From: Callipepla californica brunnescens
Taxonomy: Eukaryota > Chordata > Aves > Galliformes > Odontophoridae
Direction of reading: 5' to 3'
NCBI GenBank assembly: GCA_023055505.1
Contig: JALIRH010000077.1
Coordinates: forward strand, 620,001-684,000
Length of the DNA: 64,000 nucleotides
Shown: one piece after another, positions 13,801 to 24,634 of the stretch
Layout: each line of letters opens with the position of its first letter
Numbering within the stretch: the stretch's first letter is position 1
Notes under the pieces: model-generated
Seen by the model: the letters and a program-made list of their open reading frames with translations, nothing else
Told to the model about the DNA's origin: nothing
Databases searched by the model: none
Position numbers and translations under genes: made by a program

Positions 13801-14791
13801 ACAGCTCTGTTGAGAAGTTGCATTATTATTAAAAATGCTGCAGAAATCCAAAGTGAGAATGGGAAACTACAGGGTGTTCTGTGGGAGTGCAAGTTTTGCT
13901 GAAACCAAATAAATTGTTAATCCCAAACACCAAAAATATTGATACAAAGAGGGAACAGTTTAAAACGAGAACAACAACAAACAAAGCAAAAAAACCTTCA
14001 TAAATCATCATGTGATGGATGCCGCAGGGCAGTAGCCAGTCTCATCATGTCAAATATTCTTGGCGTGGTGGTTGAGATTCATACTGTGTCTCAGGAAAGT
14101 GGGTTGAGTGCCAAGTAGTACAGTAATAATAATAACCATTGGTGGAGTTAATGACAGCACTGCCCCCAAGTTGGGCTGCAAGTGGCCTCACTGATGACGG
14201 GTCCCCTGGACCTGACTTCAAAGAGACATTTTTGACGTCTCAAGTGATTTCCTTGCTGTTTGTGCTTGAGCTGCCGTCTCAAGCATTACGCTCAAAGGCA
14301 GCGGATTAGCAGAACTCAGAAAGGCAAAGATGGATTACTCCTGAAAGCAGATTCCCCCAGACAGTCCCAGCCATAACACGGCCAGCTTTTGGAGCCAAAC
14401 GGATATAAACTTGGAGTGCTGCTCGGAAGAGCAGCCCTTTGCCTGGTGTCATTTTCCCAAGATAACCATCAGTTGTTGGGCTAAGCATGCTGCTTTTATT
14501 TTGGCACTTGAGAATGACAGCAAGGAGAAGAAAGCCTTTTAGGTTTGTCACAGACGAGATGCTGAGCATTTTACAGAGACATGTTGGTCTCCAAATAGAC
14601 CTTGAGTGGCTTAATATATTTGTAGAGGCTGCTGACAGCTGTGCGGAGTGTCTGGAAGTGCCTCCAGCCCCAGGCTGTGGGACTGTGAGGTGGGGGGCCT
14701 GAAACCACTTCCCTGAAAAGATCCCGAAGCCTTCAGTCTGTCCTGTCTCTTGTGTGATGGATTTACTTGAGTAAGTGGTGAGACCACAGAA
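7891..14791. other. 5' flank, no gene recognised
   Basis: About 6.9 kb of ordinary sequence without recognisable exons, RNA genes or larger repeats. It includes a C9-type run near 8041, a (TTG)n microsatellite at 10414-10451 and an A-run near 12330-12345. Open frames up to about 130 codons occur on both strands but have no recognisable product. Confidence 0.55.
10414..10451. repeat. (TTG)n / (TTTG)n microsatellite
   Basis: A T run followed by about seven TTG units and then TTTTG units. A simple sequence repeat in the PRKG1 5' flank that is likely to vary in length between individuals. Confidence 0.9.
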
Positions 14792-14885
14792 TAGAATGAC
14801 AGGCTCTGGTTGGAAGGGACCTTAAAGCCCATCCAGTCCCAACCCCTGCTGTGGGCTGGTTGCCCCCCACAGTGTCTTGAGCATC
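14792..14885 (-). mobile_element. CR1 LINE 3'-end fragment
   Basis: The + strand shows a degenerate CACAGAATAGAATG followed by GGTTGGAAGGGACCTTAAAG and CCATCCAGTCCCAACCC, the reverse complement of the CR1 3' terminus. Only about 90 bases remain. Confidence 0.8.
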
Positions 14886-15614
14886 ACTGTGCAATGAGAG
14901 GAGAAGGATCTACAGTTATTTTTTAACCAGAAGTCATGAATTTTGCGTCTGTAGCTGCTTGAGTTATCATTACAAAAACTACATAATAGGTTCACTGTAG
15001 CTCAAGTCAGAGCATGGGTCCCACTCCTATAGGAACTGAACTTCCTGGGAAGTAAAGAGACCTTCTGATAAAGCAGGATGGAAAATGGCTCAGAGCTCAT
15101 CTGGGACCCCCTTGCTTAGCTCACGAAGGACACTGTGAGTTCTCAGCTTGGTAAAGCATTACAGGAAGTTGGAATCAGGTCACTCGTGTCATTTCCCATC
15201 ACCAACCTTGGAGCAGCAGCTTTATCAAGAGCTTAATTCTTCTTAATACGATTCTTTCTGAAGAATGAGCCGTCGGGATGCTACAGCCTGACATCTGTAA
15301 CTGTTAGTCTGAAATATTTCCCTGTGTCAGACCCCATTTCACAGCGCTTATGCCAGTAGTAATAACAATAATAATTCCTTATTTCTCATGCTGGGGAAAT
15401 ATATCTACTCTGTATGGCAGTTTGCTTTATCATTTGCTTCTCTTTCAAGAAAATAATAGGTAATAGGTAATCACAAAGGCTTTCCTACCATGAGAAGTCT
15501 TGTGGCAAAAAAATGTATATTCTTGGGCTTGAAGTCCTACAGATCCTGGCGTCTTTCTTGTTAGCAGAGTAACAGCCTGCATATGCACTGCCCCCCCAGG
15601 AACCAGGAGAGTTT
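14886..15614. other. Spacer between CR1 fragments
   Basis: No gene or RNA recognised. There is a small TAA/GTAATAG-rich patch around 15355-15470. Confidence 0.5.
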
Positions 15615-15787
15615 CGGACTTCGGACCAGGTGAGGGCCACGAGGAGCTGAAATGCTCTGCAGGATGTTGGAGGTGCCCAAAGCCAGGCAGGATGGGGCCC
15701 TGGCAGCCCGATCCAGTGGGGGAAACCAGCCCACAGCATAGGCTGAACTGGGTGGGCTTTAAGGTCCCTTCCAACCTGAGCCATTTA
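15615..15787 (+). mobile_element. CR1 LINE 3' fragment
   Basis: The + strand carries the CR1 sense phrases GGTGCCCAAAGCCAGGCAGG, GGATGGGGCCCTGGCAGCC and TTTAAGGTCCCTTCCAACCT, ending just before where the ATTCTATG tail would be. Compared with typical copies it seems to lack an internal piece near 15650. It lies in the sense orientation relative to PRKG1. Confidence 0.8.
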
Positions 15788-17479
15788 TGCTTCCTTGCAA
15801 GGTGAAGGGATTTTTGTTATCAGCTCTATAGCCGTTTTCATTTTTATCATGCATTTTAAAATAAACATTTGTAGGAAAAGACATATGCTTCAGAAATGTC
15901 TGTGCCTTTTATGGTTCATCCCTTTTTCTGCCCATCCAAAACTTTGCTAATGCAGGAGCAGTGCTACAGCCCCACGAGCCACAGCTGCAGGGAGGGAAAC
16001 CTTTCTGGGGCAGCACAGGGCAACCCACAGGAATTCAGATGTACGTGCTCAGGGTGTCTAAACGTGGATGACAGATGCCTGCAAAACAAAACTATGAGCG
16101 GATCAAAGGTTATAGCCCAAATCCTGCATTTTGATGACCTGGATGGCTTCCTCTGGCCCAGGGCTGCCTGGGAGCAGTGGTGTTGCTGGAAGTGTGATGG
16201 CTTGTTTTTAACAGGAGAAGAAACTTCCACGCAGCCCTGTGGAAATGCCCGAGCAACATCAGTGTGGTTTTCACAATTTAAATAGATAAACATGAAGTTT
16301 TGTTTCTTATATATGTTGTTTTCCTTTTTGCAAAGGAGAAATGCAGGAGCTGCTGTCCCCGCACAGCTTTGCATGACCTCCAGCCTTGCTGCAGGGCTCA
16401 GGCAGAGACTGCAGGGTGGGGATAAAAGCCATCGATCGCATGAATCCGGGCTGCAGCTCGGTGTCCTGACAGAGCTCACCGAGAGCTGCTGGCACGGCCA
16501 CAGTGGGGAAATTACAGCTGCGGGCTGAGTAATGTCTGCGACCCAACCGTGTGAGGGGGCCTGGCATAACAAATGAAGGAGCTGATCCGTCCTGTTCAAT
16601 AGTCGGTCTGTTCACATCACTGTGTGATGACAGCCGTTCCCAAGGGGCTGTGCTGCTGCCTGCAGCAAGGAGCAGGGGAGCTCAAACACTTCCATGGGGC
16701 TGGGCTCCTGCACTGCATCTCCAGCCCCGCATCCCTGCAGCATCCCTGGCCCCCACCTGGGCTCTGCTGGGAAGGTTGGAGGGCTGAAGCCAAGAGGAGG
16801 CCTGGCCTTTGGCTCATGCCGCGAGCTATCGCAGTGCTTTTTGGAAGTTGTCTGTCTGCGGGTAGCACAGGAGTGGCTGGGTGCCAGGCTGCTTCCTGGC
16901 AGGGACTGGGATGGGGCAGCGTTGGGTGGTGGGAAGGGATGGAGTGCTGCAGAGGCTCACGGTGAAGGGTCCCATCCAGTCTCTGCTCTTGGTACCATCT
17001 GCAGATATCTAAATCTACATGTATGTATGCATTTTTTTAGTCCAAAGTAAACCGTGACATGTGCTCCCTCTTCTGCAGCTCCAAAGCAACCAGAGGTGAA
17101 TGGGATTGTAGTGCTGACCATGTGCTACACTTGAAACTGAGATCACAAGAAGACCTGTTTAGCCATCCTGACCTTTAACTGAAGCAAATCCTATGTACTG
17201 GGGATGCAGAGTGTCGTGGTGGTGCTGGTTTGGGACAAGCACTGAAGGGATGAAGACCTGTGAGCCTGTCAGTGTGTGGTGGTAGCGGCAGGGCCTTAGC
17301 CATTGCCATAATTGGCAGCAAATGCATACATACGCTTAATTCATAGTAAGCTTGGCACAGCTATGTCTTCTGCACCCACGCGTCTGCTGTGGACAGTGTA
17401 CTTCTATGGGCGCTTCCCTTCCCCGTTCCTCTGCAGCAGTTACTTCTGCCAAGTCCCTGAGGTGCTCCTGCTCTCCTTA
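15788..17479. other. Alpha-proximal 5' flank, no gene recognised
   Basis: The sequence grows more G+C rich towards the alpha CpG island, especially 16330-17000. Overlapping open frames exist on both strands, the longest being 211 codons on the minus strand (15964-16599). None has a recognisable domain or clear splice signals. Confidence 0.5.
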
Positions 17480-18324
17480 CCACCCTCCTCCGTCAGCAGT
17501 GAGATGAGGCTCGGTCCGTCCGTCGGTTCGCCCGTTCTCGCCCCGCGGAGCACAGCGGTTCCCGGCACCAGATGGCGCTCGCTGCCTTCCGATGAGCCGA
17601 ACTCTCTCAACTTTTCCCGTCCTTTTCCTGTCCCCCTCCAGCCGCATGCCCCGGCCCAGCCCGGCCCGACCCAGGGATGCTCCGGGCTGCGGATGGGACC
17701 CAGGAGTCACTGCGGCAACGGGGGGGGGGGGGGTGTTGGGGGCTCATACCGCGCAGGAAGGCTGCGGGCACAAACCCAAACGTGGGAAAACAGCCCCCGG
17801 CCTCAGCTCATTAACAGGGAGGCCGCTAATTGCCTTCCCTGCTAACCTCGGGCTTGTCGTGAGCTCCCTCCCCCCCCCCCCCCCAAAGCGCTCCCGGGCT
17901 GCCCGCAGCCGCGGCCCCGCGTTCCGTGATGGGCTCCGCTCCCTACGGAGTGGGGCACCCGCGTGGGGTGGGACACGGGGAGCCCCGGGGAAGGATGCGT
18001 GGTGAACTTTGTGGCGGGGTGGGGAGGGGAAGGGCTGCAGGCGCGGTGCCGGGTACCCGGCAGGAGTTGAGGGGGAGCCGGGAGGGCGGTGCCGGGGCTC
18101 CACGTGGCTCATTAGCGGGCGGCGATTTAATATTTATGAAGTGTTCTTGTTTGAATCCCAAGTCTTCGGCTCCAGTTACAAGGAGCTGCGTCACCCCGCG
18201 ATCACATGGTAATTGTTGCTATTTCCAGGATCCCAGCCTCGCGGAGTGGCACATAAGCTTTTTTCCCTTTTTCTCCGCTTTTTTTTTCCGAGCCCCCTTT
18301 CCTCTCCCCGCCCGGAGCCGGGCG

Positions 18325-18345
18325 ATGCTGGGCCGGCGGCCGTGA
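18325..18345 (+). promoter_or_regulatory. Upstream short ORF (6 codons) in the alpha leader
   Basis: ATG at 18325 opens a six-codon frame (MLGRRP) closed by TGA at 18343-18345, 58 bases before the alpha start codon. It is out of frame with the kinase. If the alpha mRNA starts upstream of it, it is a terminating uORF that could reduce or modulate initiation at 18404. A second ATG at 18382 (weak context, C at -3) opens a frame that overlaps the kinase start and stays open through the rest of the exon. Confidence 0.5.
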
Positions 18346-18403
18346 GCGGGGCGGGCAGAGCCGCTCCCGTGCCCCCCTCCCATGCGAGCGGCTCGGCCCC
18401 ACC

Positions 18404-18669
18404 ATGAGCGAGCTGGAAGGGGACTTCACCAAGCTGCTGCTGCTCAAAGAGGAGCGCATCAGGGAGCTGGAGCGGCGCCTGGGCGAGAAGGACGAGGAGA
18501 TTCAGGAGCTCCGCCGCCGCCTGCACAAATGCCACTCGGTGCTGCCGGCCCCCAGCCCGCACATCGGGCCCCGCACCACGCGGGCGCAGGGCATCTCGGC
18601 CGAGCCGCAGACCTACCGCTCCTTCCACGACCTCCGCCAGGCCTTCCGCAAGTTCACCAAGGCCGAGAG
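18404..18669 (+). CDS. PRKG1: PRKG1 first coding exon, type I-alpha specific (5' partial CDS)
   Basis: This exon encodes the first 88 residues and two bases of codon 89 of cGMP-dependent protein kinase I-alpha, a cytosolic Ser/Thr kinase of nitric oxide/natriuretic peptide signalling. Residues 1-43 form a charged coiled coil with heptad positions L12, I19, L26, I33 and L40, the homodimerisation leucine zipper. Cys43 (Cys42 after Met removal) is the residue known in the family as the interchain redox disulfide. RAQGISAEP at 60-68 is the autoinhibitory pseudosubstrate; Thr59 and Ser65 match known autophosphorylation sites. YRSFHDLRQAFRKF at 71-84 leads to the junction. The ATG lies in CCCACCATGA, a good Kozak context. 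The donor is GAGAG|GTAGGG at 18669/18670, phase 2, so Arg89 is completed by the next exon, which is not in the window. Unspliced reading stops at TAG 18671-18673. Identity is firm from close match to the mammalian protein as I recall it; the transcription start is unknown. Confidence 0.97.
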
Positions 18670-21600
18670 GTAGGGCGGCGGTGCGGGACCCCTCGAGGCT
18701 GGGGGAGAACTTTGGCTCCCGCGGGCGTTACCGCCCCGTCCCCGTTCCTCGCCCCCAGGAGGAGACTCTTTTTGGGGGGGTGGGAGGAGGGGAGGGTTGC
18801 GCGTCGCGGTGCGGGGGGGAAAACGGGGAAGCTGCGTCCGACCGCATCCCCGGGGACGTGCGGGAAAGTTGCGAGCGGAGCCCCGAGCATCCCCGGCCGC
18901 GTCCCCGCTCCTCCAAAGCCAGCTCGGCGCGGCCGGGGCTGAGCGCACCTGGGTCACCGCTCCCAGCACCGCGCTGGGCACCCGTGCCCACGGAATCAGC
19001 CCCACCGCCTTGGGATGGCTCTTGGGTTCAAACTTTTGGAGTGAAATAATAAGGAAGGTCCTCTCCCATCTCGCTACCCCAGCCCGTTCCTCTCCTATCT
19101 CATTATCCCGATCTGCCCTCATCTCCCGCACCTCCTGCCTGGCTCAGATCCGCGGGACCGTCGAGAAGCACTGCTAAAGCTCTGCTGTCCCCACTCTGAT
19201 GCAGTGTCTGGGGCCGTCCCCTCACTTCGGGCACTGACTTCACCTTCTCACCCCAGCCTGGCATCGCCCTCCAAGTGCTTTGTAATCTCTGAAGATAAAC
19301 GCACATCGATCCGCAGTGCGATTAATTCTATTTATGGCGAGATGGTGTGCGGCACATACTGGTGTTTAAAACTCCCGGGGAGTTGGAACCCGTAAATGGG
19401 ACACAGCAGCTCCAGAAAGTGGGTAAATCCCCACTGGAAGCAGGAAGCCAGGCCGGGGTCTATGCAGCCCGTCCTCATATCTCAGTACAGAGCTGGGCTG
19501 AAGGAGGGGCAGTGACAACAGAAGGTGCTGAAAGAGGGGCTGTCTTTTGTCCGGGTGCTCTCATGCTGTTATTCCTCCCGAGCACTTACCTGCCTGGGCT
19601 TTAATGGAAGACAGGAGAGCGTTACTATGACCATGCGTGCAGCGTGATCTGATAGCTATCAGAGTTGTGTGCCTGTTTTCCAAAATGCAGCTCTTTCCTG
19701 GCGTTTTCTTGCTGCGTTATTGCTCGGAGAGATGTGTGTGGAGAAAGGAGAGCCCTGTGAATGATTCTGTCTGTATGAGTGTGCAGAGTATGCACTGTCC
19801 CATGCCAGCTGCCGGTGGGTGCTGGGGGTGAGGAGGGAATCCCAGCAGCAGCACCCTGGGCACGAGCTCTGGATGCAGTGAAGTGCCCTTGGGAGCCCAG
19901 GGCTGTTTCTCTGTGCACTCAACACCCAGAGGTGTTTCGTGCTGCACGAAAGATCGGTGTGAGCTGTAATCTGTCTTCTAAACCATCCTCTGGGTGAAAG
20001 CCTTGAAGTGTACTCTCTAATTCAGAGCCATGCTACCTAATTGCAGCTCACTGCTGCCTGGTTTAGTTGGTAAACCCTACCTGAATCAGTGCTGTGCTGC
20101 TTTGGGAGCTGCTATGTATCTGGAAGTGGCCAATAAACCCCTGCACACGGGCACATGTGTACCAGGGTCATGGCACTGCCGTGCGCATGGCTGTGCTCCA
20201 GGTGTATGGCCGTGTCTGTGGGTTGGGCAGTGCTGTCTGTCTGTCCTTCTGCATCAGCCCACGTCAGGGCATCTCCAAAGGGAGCAGATCCCAGCCTGCT
20301 CCTGACAACTCTTCCACTCACATCCGCAGCCTGCAAACTTTGCCCTCGATGTTTGAACTTTTCCCCTCTTGTTTTGGGAATTATCTTCATTTCGGGAAGC
20401 GTTTGCCACAAGATGGCAGTGGGGACCAAGGTTTTGTGTAAGGAGCCAGGACTTGGAATGCTCTCAGCCCAAGAGCTGCATCTGTTCTTGCTGTGTTCCT
20501 GGTGGGAGTGTCTCGATTCTGCCTTTCCTGCAGGTGCAGGGCAGTGTGCTGCTGCGGGAGCATATCTCCCACCGTGTGGAGTGGGTCCTCTTGGCAGCAG
20601 CACAAGGTGAGCTCGAGCTTGGTGGTGGCTGTGGCACCGTCAGCTCATTTCATGGTTGGTAACGTCGAGGTCAGCAGGGCCTGACTAGGTGGCAGAAAAG
20701 AGTCGGACAGCTCAGACCCAGCAGCTCTAGGGCTGTCCCACACAGCAGCTGAGGTTGCTTGCATAAACTGAGTATCCTCCCATTACTGTGCAGCAGTAGT
20801 GGTGAGGAATTGCACGGTGTGTTTGATCCAAACCACCCCAAAAATGCCTCTTTTTCCCTCATTTATCCATTGCCAATCTCCTTCTATTCAGAGTGCCGTG
20901 GCAGCACATTCCTGGGATATTTTAGCTCCGGTTGATTGGCAGGGAAGGATTTTATTTTACTAATCTGAAAGAATTTTATTTGATTCAATGATATCAGCGT
21001 ACATCCAGCAATATTCCAGGCACTCCTGTTGCTTTTAGCATCCTTAGCTCATCGCTGGCCCAAAGAGAGGAAAATCCAAAGGGGGAAAGTTTGACCAAGC
21101 ATTGTTTAATCTGCAGATGGCCAGAAAGCATCGCAAAGTAGCAGGGGTTGGAGCCAGGCTTTGGGCAGCCTTCCCTCAGACTGATGGTACAGCAAGTATT
21201 GGGGTGGCGTGTCCACACAGTGGGGTTTGGTGGCACGAAGCATCAGATCCACAGGGATTCCTGGGGTCAAAGAGAGAGGCGGAAGAGTTTGAGAGGGAGA
21301 ATGAGAAGCAAGTGTTCACAGCTAATCGATTGAAACTATTTCCCGTCGTTTAATTTTTAATGGGCTCTGAGCTACTGCTTCCCATCAGCAAAGGGAGGGG
21401 AAGGGCAGGGTGGCCAAACTGAAAATCACAGAATCGTACGTTTTAATTCTCTGTGTATTTTTTTTAATGAAATCAAACCAGTGGGAGGCAATCCTACACC
21501 ACACGTTATAGAAGGATTTTCCTGCTTTTGTCCCAAATCCATCAGATGGGACTGCGTATGAAACCAGAGTCACTCTCTCAGGTGAGATTATTGTTGAAGT

Positions 21601-22499
21601 GAGCTCATTTTAAAGGGCTGTGGTGTTCTTGTATCTCACAGCTGTCACTGGAGGTCACTCCGGGTATGGAGGAGAAGGGATCTGGGTCTCATTTCAGTAC
21701 TGCAGACTGCTCATCCACAGCAGTTCTTTGGCTTCTCTTTGCTCACAGCAATGTCACTTCTCCTCAGAACTTCAGGCCATACTATGGAAAAGGTTATTCT
21801 CCAGCAAAAATCTCAAGGGTGATGAAGTGCGTCAAAGTGAAATGAGAAGAAGGACTAAAATAACCCTGCGAGTCCCTGTTTGCAGCTCTACTGATGAGAA
21901 ACTTGGGAAACAAGTGTTCCTGAGGTATGTGCTCTGCTGCCTGTGGGGCTGATGGAGGTCCTGGAAAACATGGAGCAGTGCTGGCATGGGCTCCTGCAGG
22001 AGTCCACCCCGTGCTGTGACCTCCCAGCTGGATATGGTGAGGAGTGCTGCAGCCTTCTGATTTCTTTTTTTCCCTTTTTTTTTTTTTTTTTTCCTCTTGT
22101 ATGTATAGCTCATGGTTGTTCCACGAGTAATTCAGCCCTGCAGTTGCAAAGGAGCTGCAATGGCGATGCTGAAATAACTAGAGAGAAGGAGGCTGTGCTC
22201 AGGGCTGCACGTGGTGGAGCAGCTTGGATTCCCCACTCCTGTTGGCCAGCAGTTTCCATCACAAATAACCATGCTTATACTCTGGCTCAAACTCACATTG
22301 GAGGCAAAACCCAAACGTTGTGCAAAACGCTGTGCTGGTGGCTGGGGAGCAGCTTCTCCTTCAGTGCAGCCTCCAGGGAGGGCTTTGGGCACTGAGAGGT
22401 GGGATGAGTAGGTGGATGCCATGTACAGGGGCAAGAAAAGACCCACATCCTTCTTTACCTGGTTTAAACATCAATCAGAACAGCCAGTCCCTGAGACAG
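18670..22499 (+). other. PRKG1: PRKG1 intron after exon 1-alpha, proximal part
   Basis: Intronic for alpha transcripts. The first 350 bases are still CpG rich and contain a G-quadruplex-type motif at 18774-18796. Beyond 19100 the sequence is ordinary, with a T18 run at 22075-22092. I find no second coding exon; the expected downstream exon, which should begin with codons for SKDLI, is absent. Confidence 0.7.
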
Positions 22500-23200
22500 T
22501 GAGCTTTGAGGGTTGTTCCCACCACTTGATACGTTTTACAGGGCAATGCATAAAGAACTTTAAGTGAGGTACGTTACAGGTGAACATGACATCAGTGTTC
22601 CCAACGCACAGTGACGCGTACTTTGGGTTAGACACAGTAGTGGAGTAAGAACTGAAGATTTAGCTAAGCTTTATCATATGTTTTTTGACATATGGTTTGC
22701 AGTATCAGAGTACAAGGCTGTGACTGATTCTAGTGAGCGCAACAGGACGGTGATGTGGAGTCATATTCCTTTGTGTTTTGCTATCTATTGGAAAATCCTA
22801 TAAAATCCCCCAAGGTGAAAACCACATCTGTAGGACAAATAACCACCAAGAATAGCACCCAAAAGAAATAGTGCAGAAGAGGGTATAGTTTTGGTAGGCT
22901 CAAGTAGATGGTATACAGACAATTAGTAAGAAGAGAGTGGCTCACCTTTGAAGATGGTCAAGGCTCGCCAATAACTGCACTAGGGAGGGATCTCTAACCA
23001 GAGATCCTTTCCTGGTGGTGGTCAGCCCTTAAATGGGGTCTGGGAGAGGTGGAGCCAGACTCCACCCCTTCTGGTCACACAGGTGCATTGCCTTCACCTG
23101 TGCCCCTGCAGCTGACTCAGTGCTCACCTCAGGTGATCAATCAGTGTTTCAGGCCGTGATTCAGCAGTTCCCATACAACATCAATATTTTAAATGGCCAA
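22500..23200. repeat. Unclassified interspersed-repeat candidate (possibly LTR-derived)
   Basis: The segment reads unlike neighbouring DNA. It includes a compact promoter-like part (CCTTTCCTGGTGGTGGTCAG, then TTAAATGGGGTCTGGGAG) and two inverted repeats in a row. These are GGTGGAG/CTCCACC at 23048-23066 and CACAGGTG/CACCTGTG at 23078-23102. The style resembles solitary LTRs of avian endogenous retroviruses, but I cannot place TG...CA ends or a target-site duplication and there is no coding sequence, so the class is a guess. Confidence 0.25.
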
Positions 23201-24167
23201 TGTGTGTATAATACCTATTTGAAAAATATATGTTTGTAATGAGGGCTCAGAATCTTGTAATTCTACTTCCCACTAGGTGACGTTTATGCCTGTGATATTG
23301 TCACCGATTTCTTTGAACTCCTTAATGTTTCACACACAGGACATTGGCCCCAGATGAGGGGCTGCCCACTCATGCTCTGTGTTATATACTCTGCAGTTCA
23401 TGAAATTGGGAATGATAATTGGAGATCATTTCTTCAGGTAATGTGCAGAGGTACTGAGGAAATACAGCCAAATCCTCTGAACAACTTTGTGGGCACACTG
23501 AAGTTTGTGCGTGTGGCTGATGCTTAGAAACGCTTTTGTTTCTGCAGGAAGCAGCTCCATCTGGGCTGGGGTGGAACATGGGCTGTGGTGTGGCAGCAAG
23601 CAGTTCTGCTAAAATAACTGGGAAGTTGCTTTCTTCTGGCCGTGATGCCAGTAAGGAGGCTGTGTCTCCAAGGGAAGCATTTGTGCTTTTCATCTCCCAG
23701 CACTTATCACTGGAGGGCAGTGGTGTCTGAGAAGATGACTAGGGAAAGAAAACCACAGGTAAATAACGTGGCACAGCTTCTGGAAGACAAACAGAACTCG
23801 TGCTCAAGGATTAGAGTGATGATCTTGAAATTTGCTGACATCCATTGAATGGAAATACCTTCTGAGCAATTTATCCTGGCCTGAAAAGTCTGTGCTTGTT
23901 CTCCACAGCAGAAGGAGAAGATCTGGGTAACCAGGCTGTGTGCATTCAGCACAGACTGTCCCTACAGGGCTCATCTCCCCGGTGTGCAGTGGGCATGGCG
24001 TGTGCCTTGCCATGGGCTCTTTGCACCTTGCAGAGATGGTGAAGTGCACTGAAGGGAGAGCTGGAGTTGGCCATAGCTGGATGTAAACCTATCAGAGTGC
24101 ATTCAAAGGAGGGTGGGAGAGGTGTGTGCACAGCAGCTGAGGATTGTTGTTGGGCCCAGCATTGCTC
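23201..24167 (+). other. PRKG1 intronic sequence
   Basis: No exon, RNA or repeat recognised. Only short chance open frames on both strands. Confidence 0.5.
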
Positions 24168-24290
24168 AAAGAGTGTTTGGGCATCACCCTTAGACACAGG
24201 GTTAGCGTGGTGCTGCACCAAGCCCAGAGTTGAACTCAGTGATCATTACGGGCCCTTTCCAATTTGGGATATCCCACGATTCTATGATTG
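24168..24290 (+). mobile_element. CR1 LINE 3'-end fragment
   Basis: Sense-strand CR1 tail: TCAAAGAGTGTTTGGGCATC, TTGAACTCAGTGATCATTAC and GGGCCCTTTCCAATT, followed by the terminal CGATTCTATGATT. It is 5'-truncated to about 120 bases and in the same orientation as PRKG1. Confidence 0.8.
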
Positions 24291-24634
24291 TTGGGCTCTA
24301 TGAGGTTAGCCCAGAAACCAAGGCCACACATGCCTCCTTCCCACTCGTGGGACTTCTGTGGGTGGGAGAAAGAAATGCAGCACAGAAATCCCTTGCTGCT
24401 CAGCTCTGCCCTGCTTTCTGCTGCCTCCCTGTGTGATGTTTTACCCCCTTCTTCCTGCAGATTCCTTTTTGTTCTGTTCACACAGAGATGGTCCCATAAA
24501 AGTTACAGGGCCACAGAGTCTCTAAATGAGGGGCAGCTCCACCAATGCCACAGTGAAGGACCAAGAAGGTGGGTGAAACTTCTGCATTCCCTTGCAGCAA
24601 ACACCCTGCTTGGTTTCACACGCACGTAAGAACT

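Larger units (their letters stand above)
17480..19020 (+). promoter_or_regulatory. PRKG1: CpG island and presumed promoter of PRKG1 exon 1-alpha
   Basis: Base composition becomes strongly G+C rich with frequent CpG from about 17480, peaks around the exon at 18404-18669 and fades near 19020. The flanks on both sides are ordinary A+T-rich DNA. This is the usual form of a vertebrate CpG-island promoter. Visible elements include an E-box CACGTG at 18101-18106, an A+T-rich TATA-like stretch at 18126-18138, a CRE/AP-1-like TGCGTCA at 18187-18193, CACATG at 18203-18208 and a homeodomain core TAATTG at 18210-18215. A G14 run (17720-17733) and a C15 run (17870-17884) lie further upstream. The boundaries are by eye and no transcription start is placed. 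Confidence 0.8.

Noticed and set aside
17312..18942. Many overlapping long open frames on both strands around exon 1-alpha
   Set aside because: They are shadows of the CpG island. Only the frame from 18404 carries the zipper and ISAEP motif.
18613..19131. 172-codon minus-strand frame over the alpha exon end and intron start
   Set aside because: Antisense shadow in G+C-rich DNA, no recognisable protein.
21422..21440. AATCACAGAATCGTACG, like a CR1 tail
   Set aside because: The following bases lack the GGTTGGAAGGGACC block, so the match is too short.
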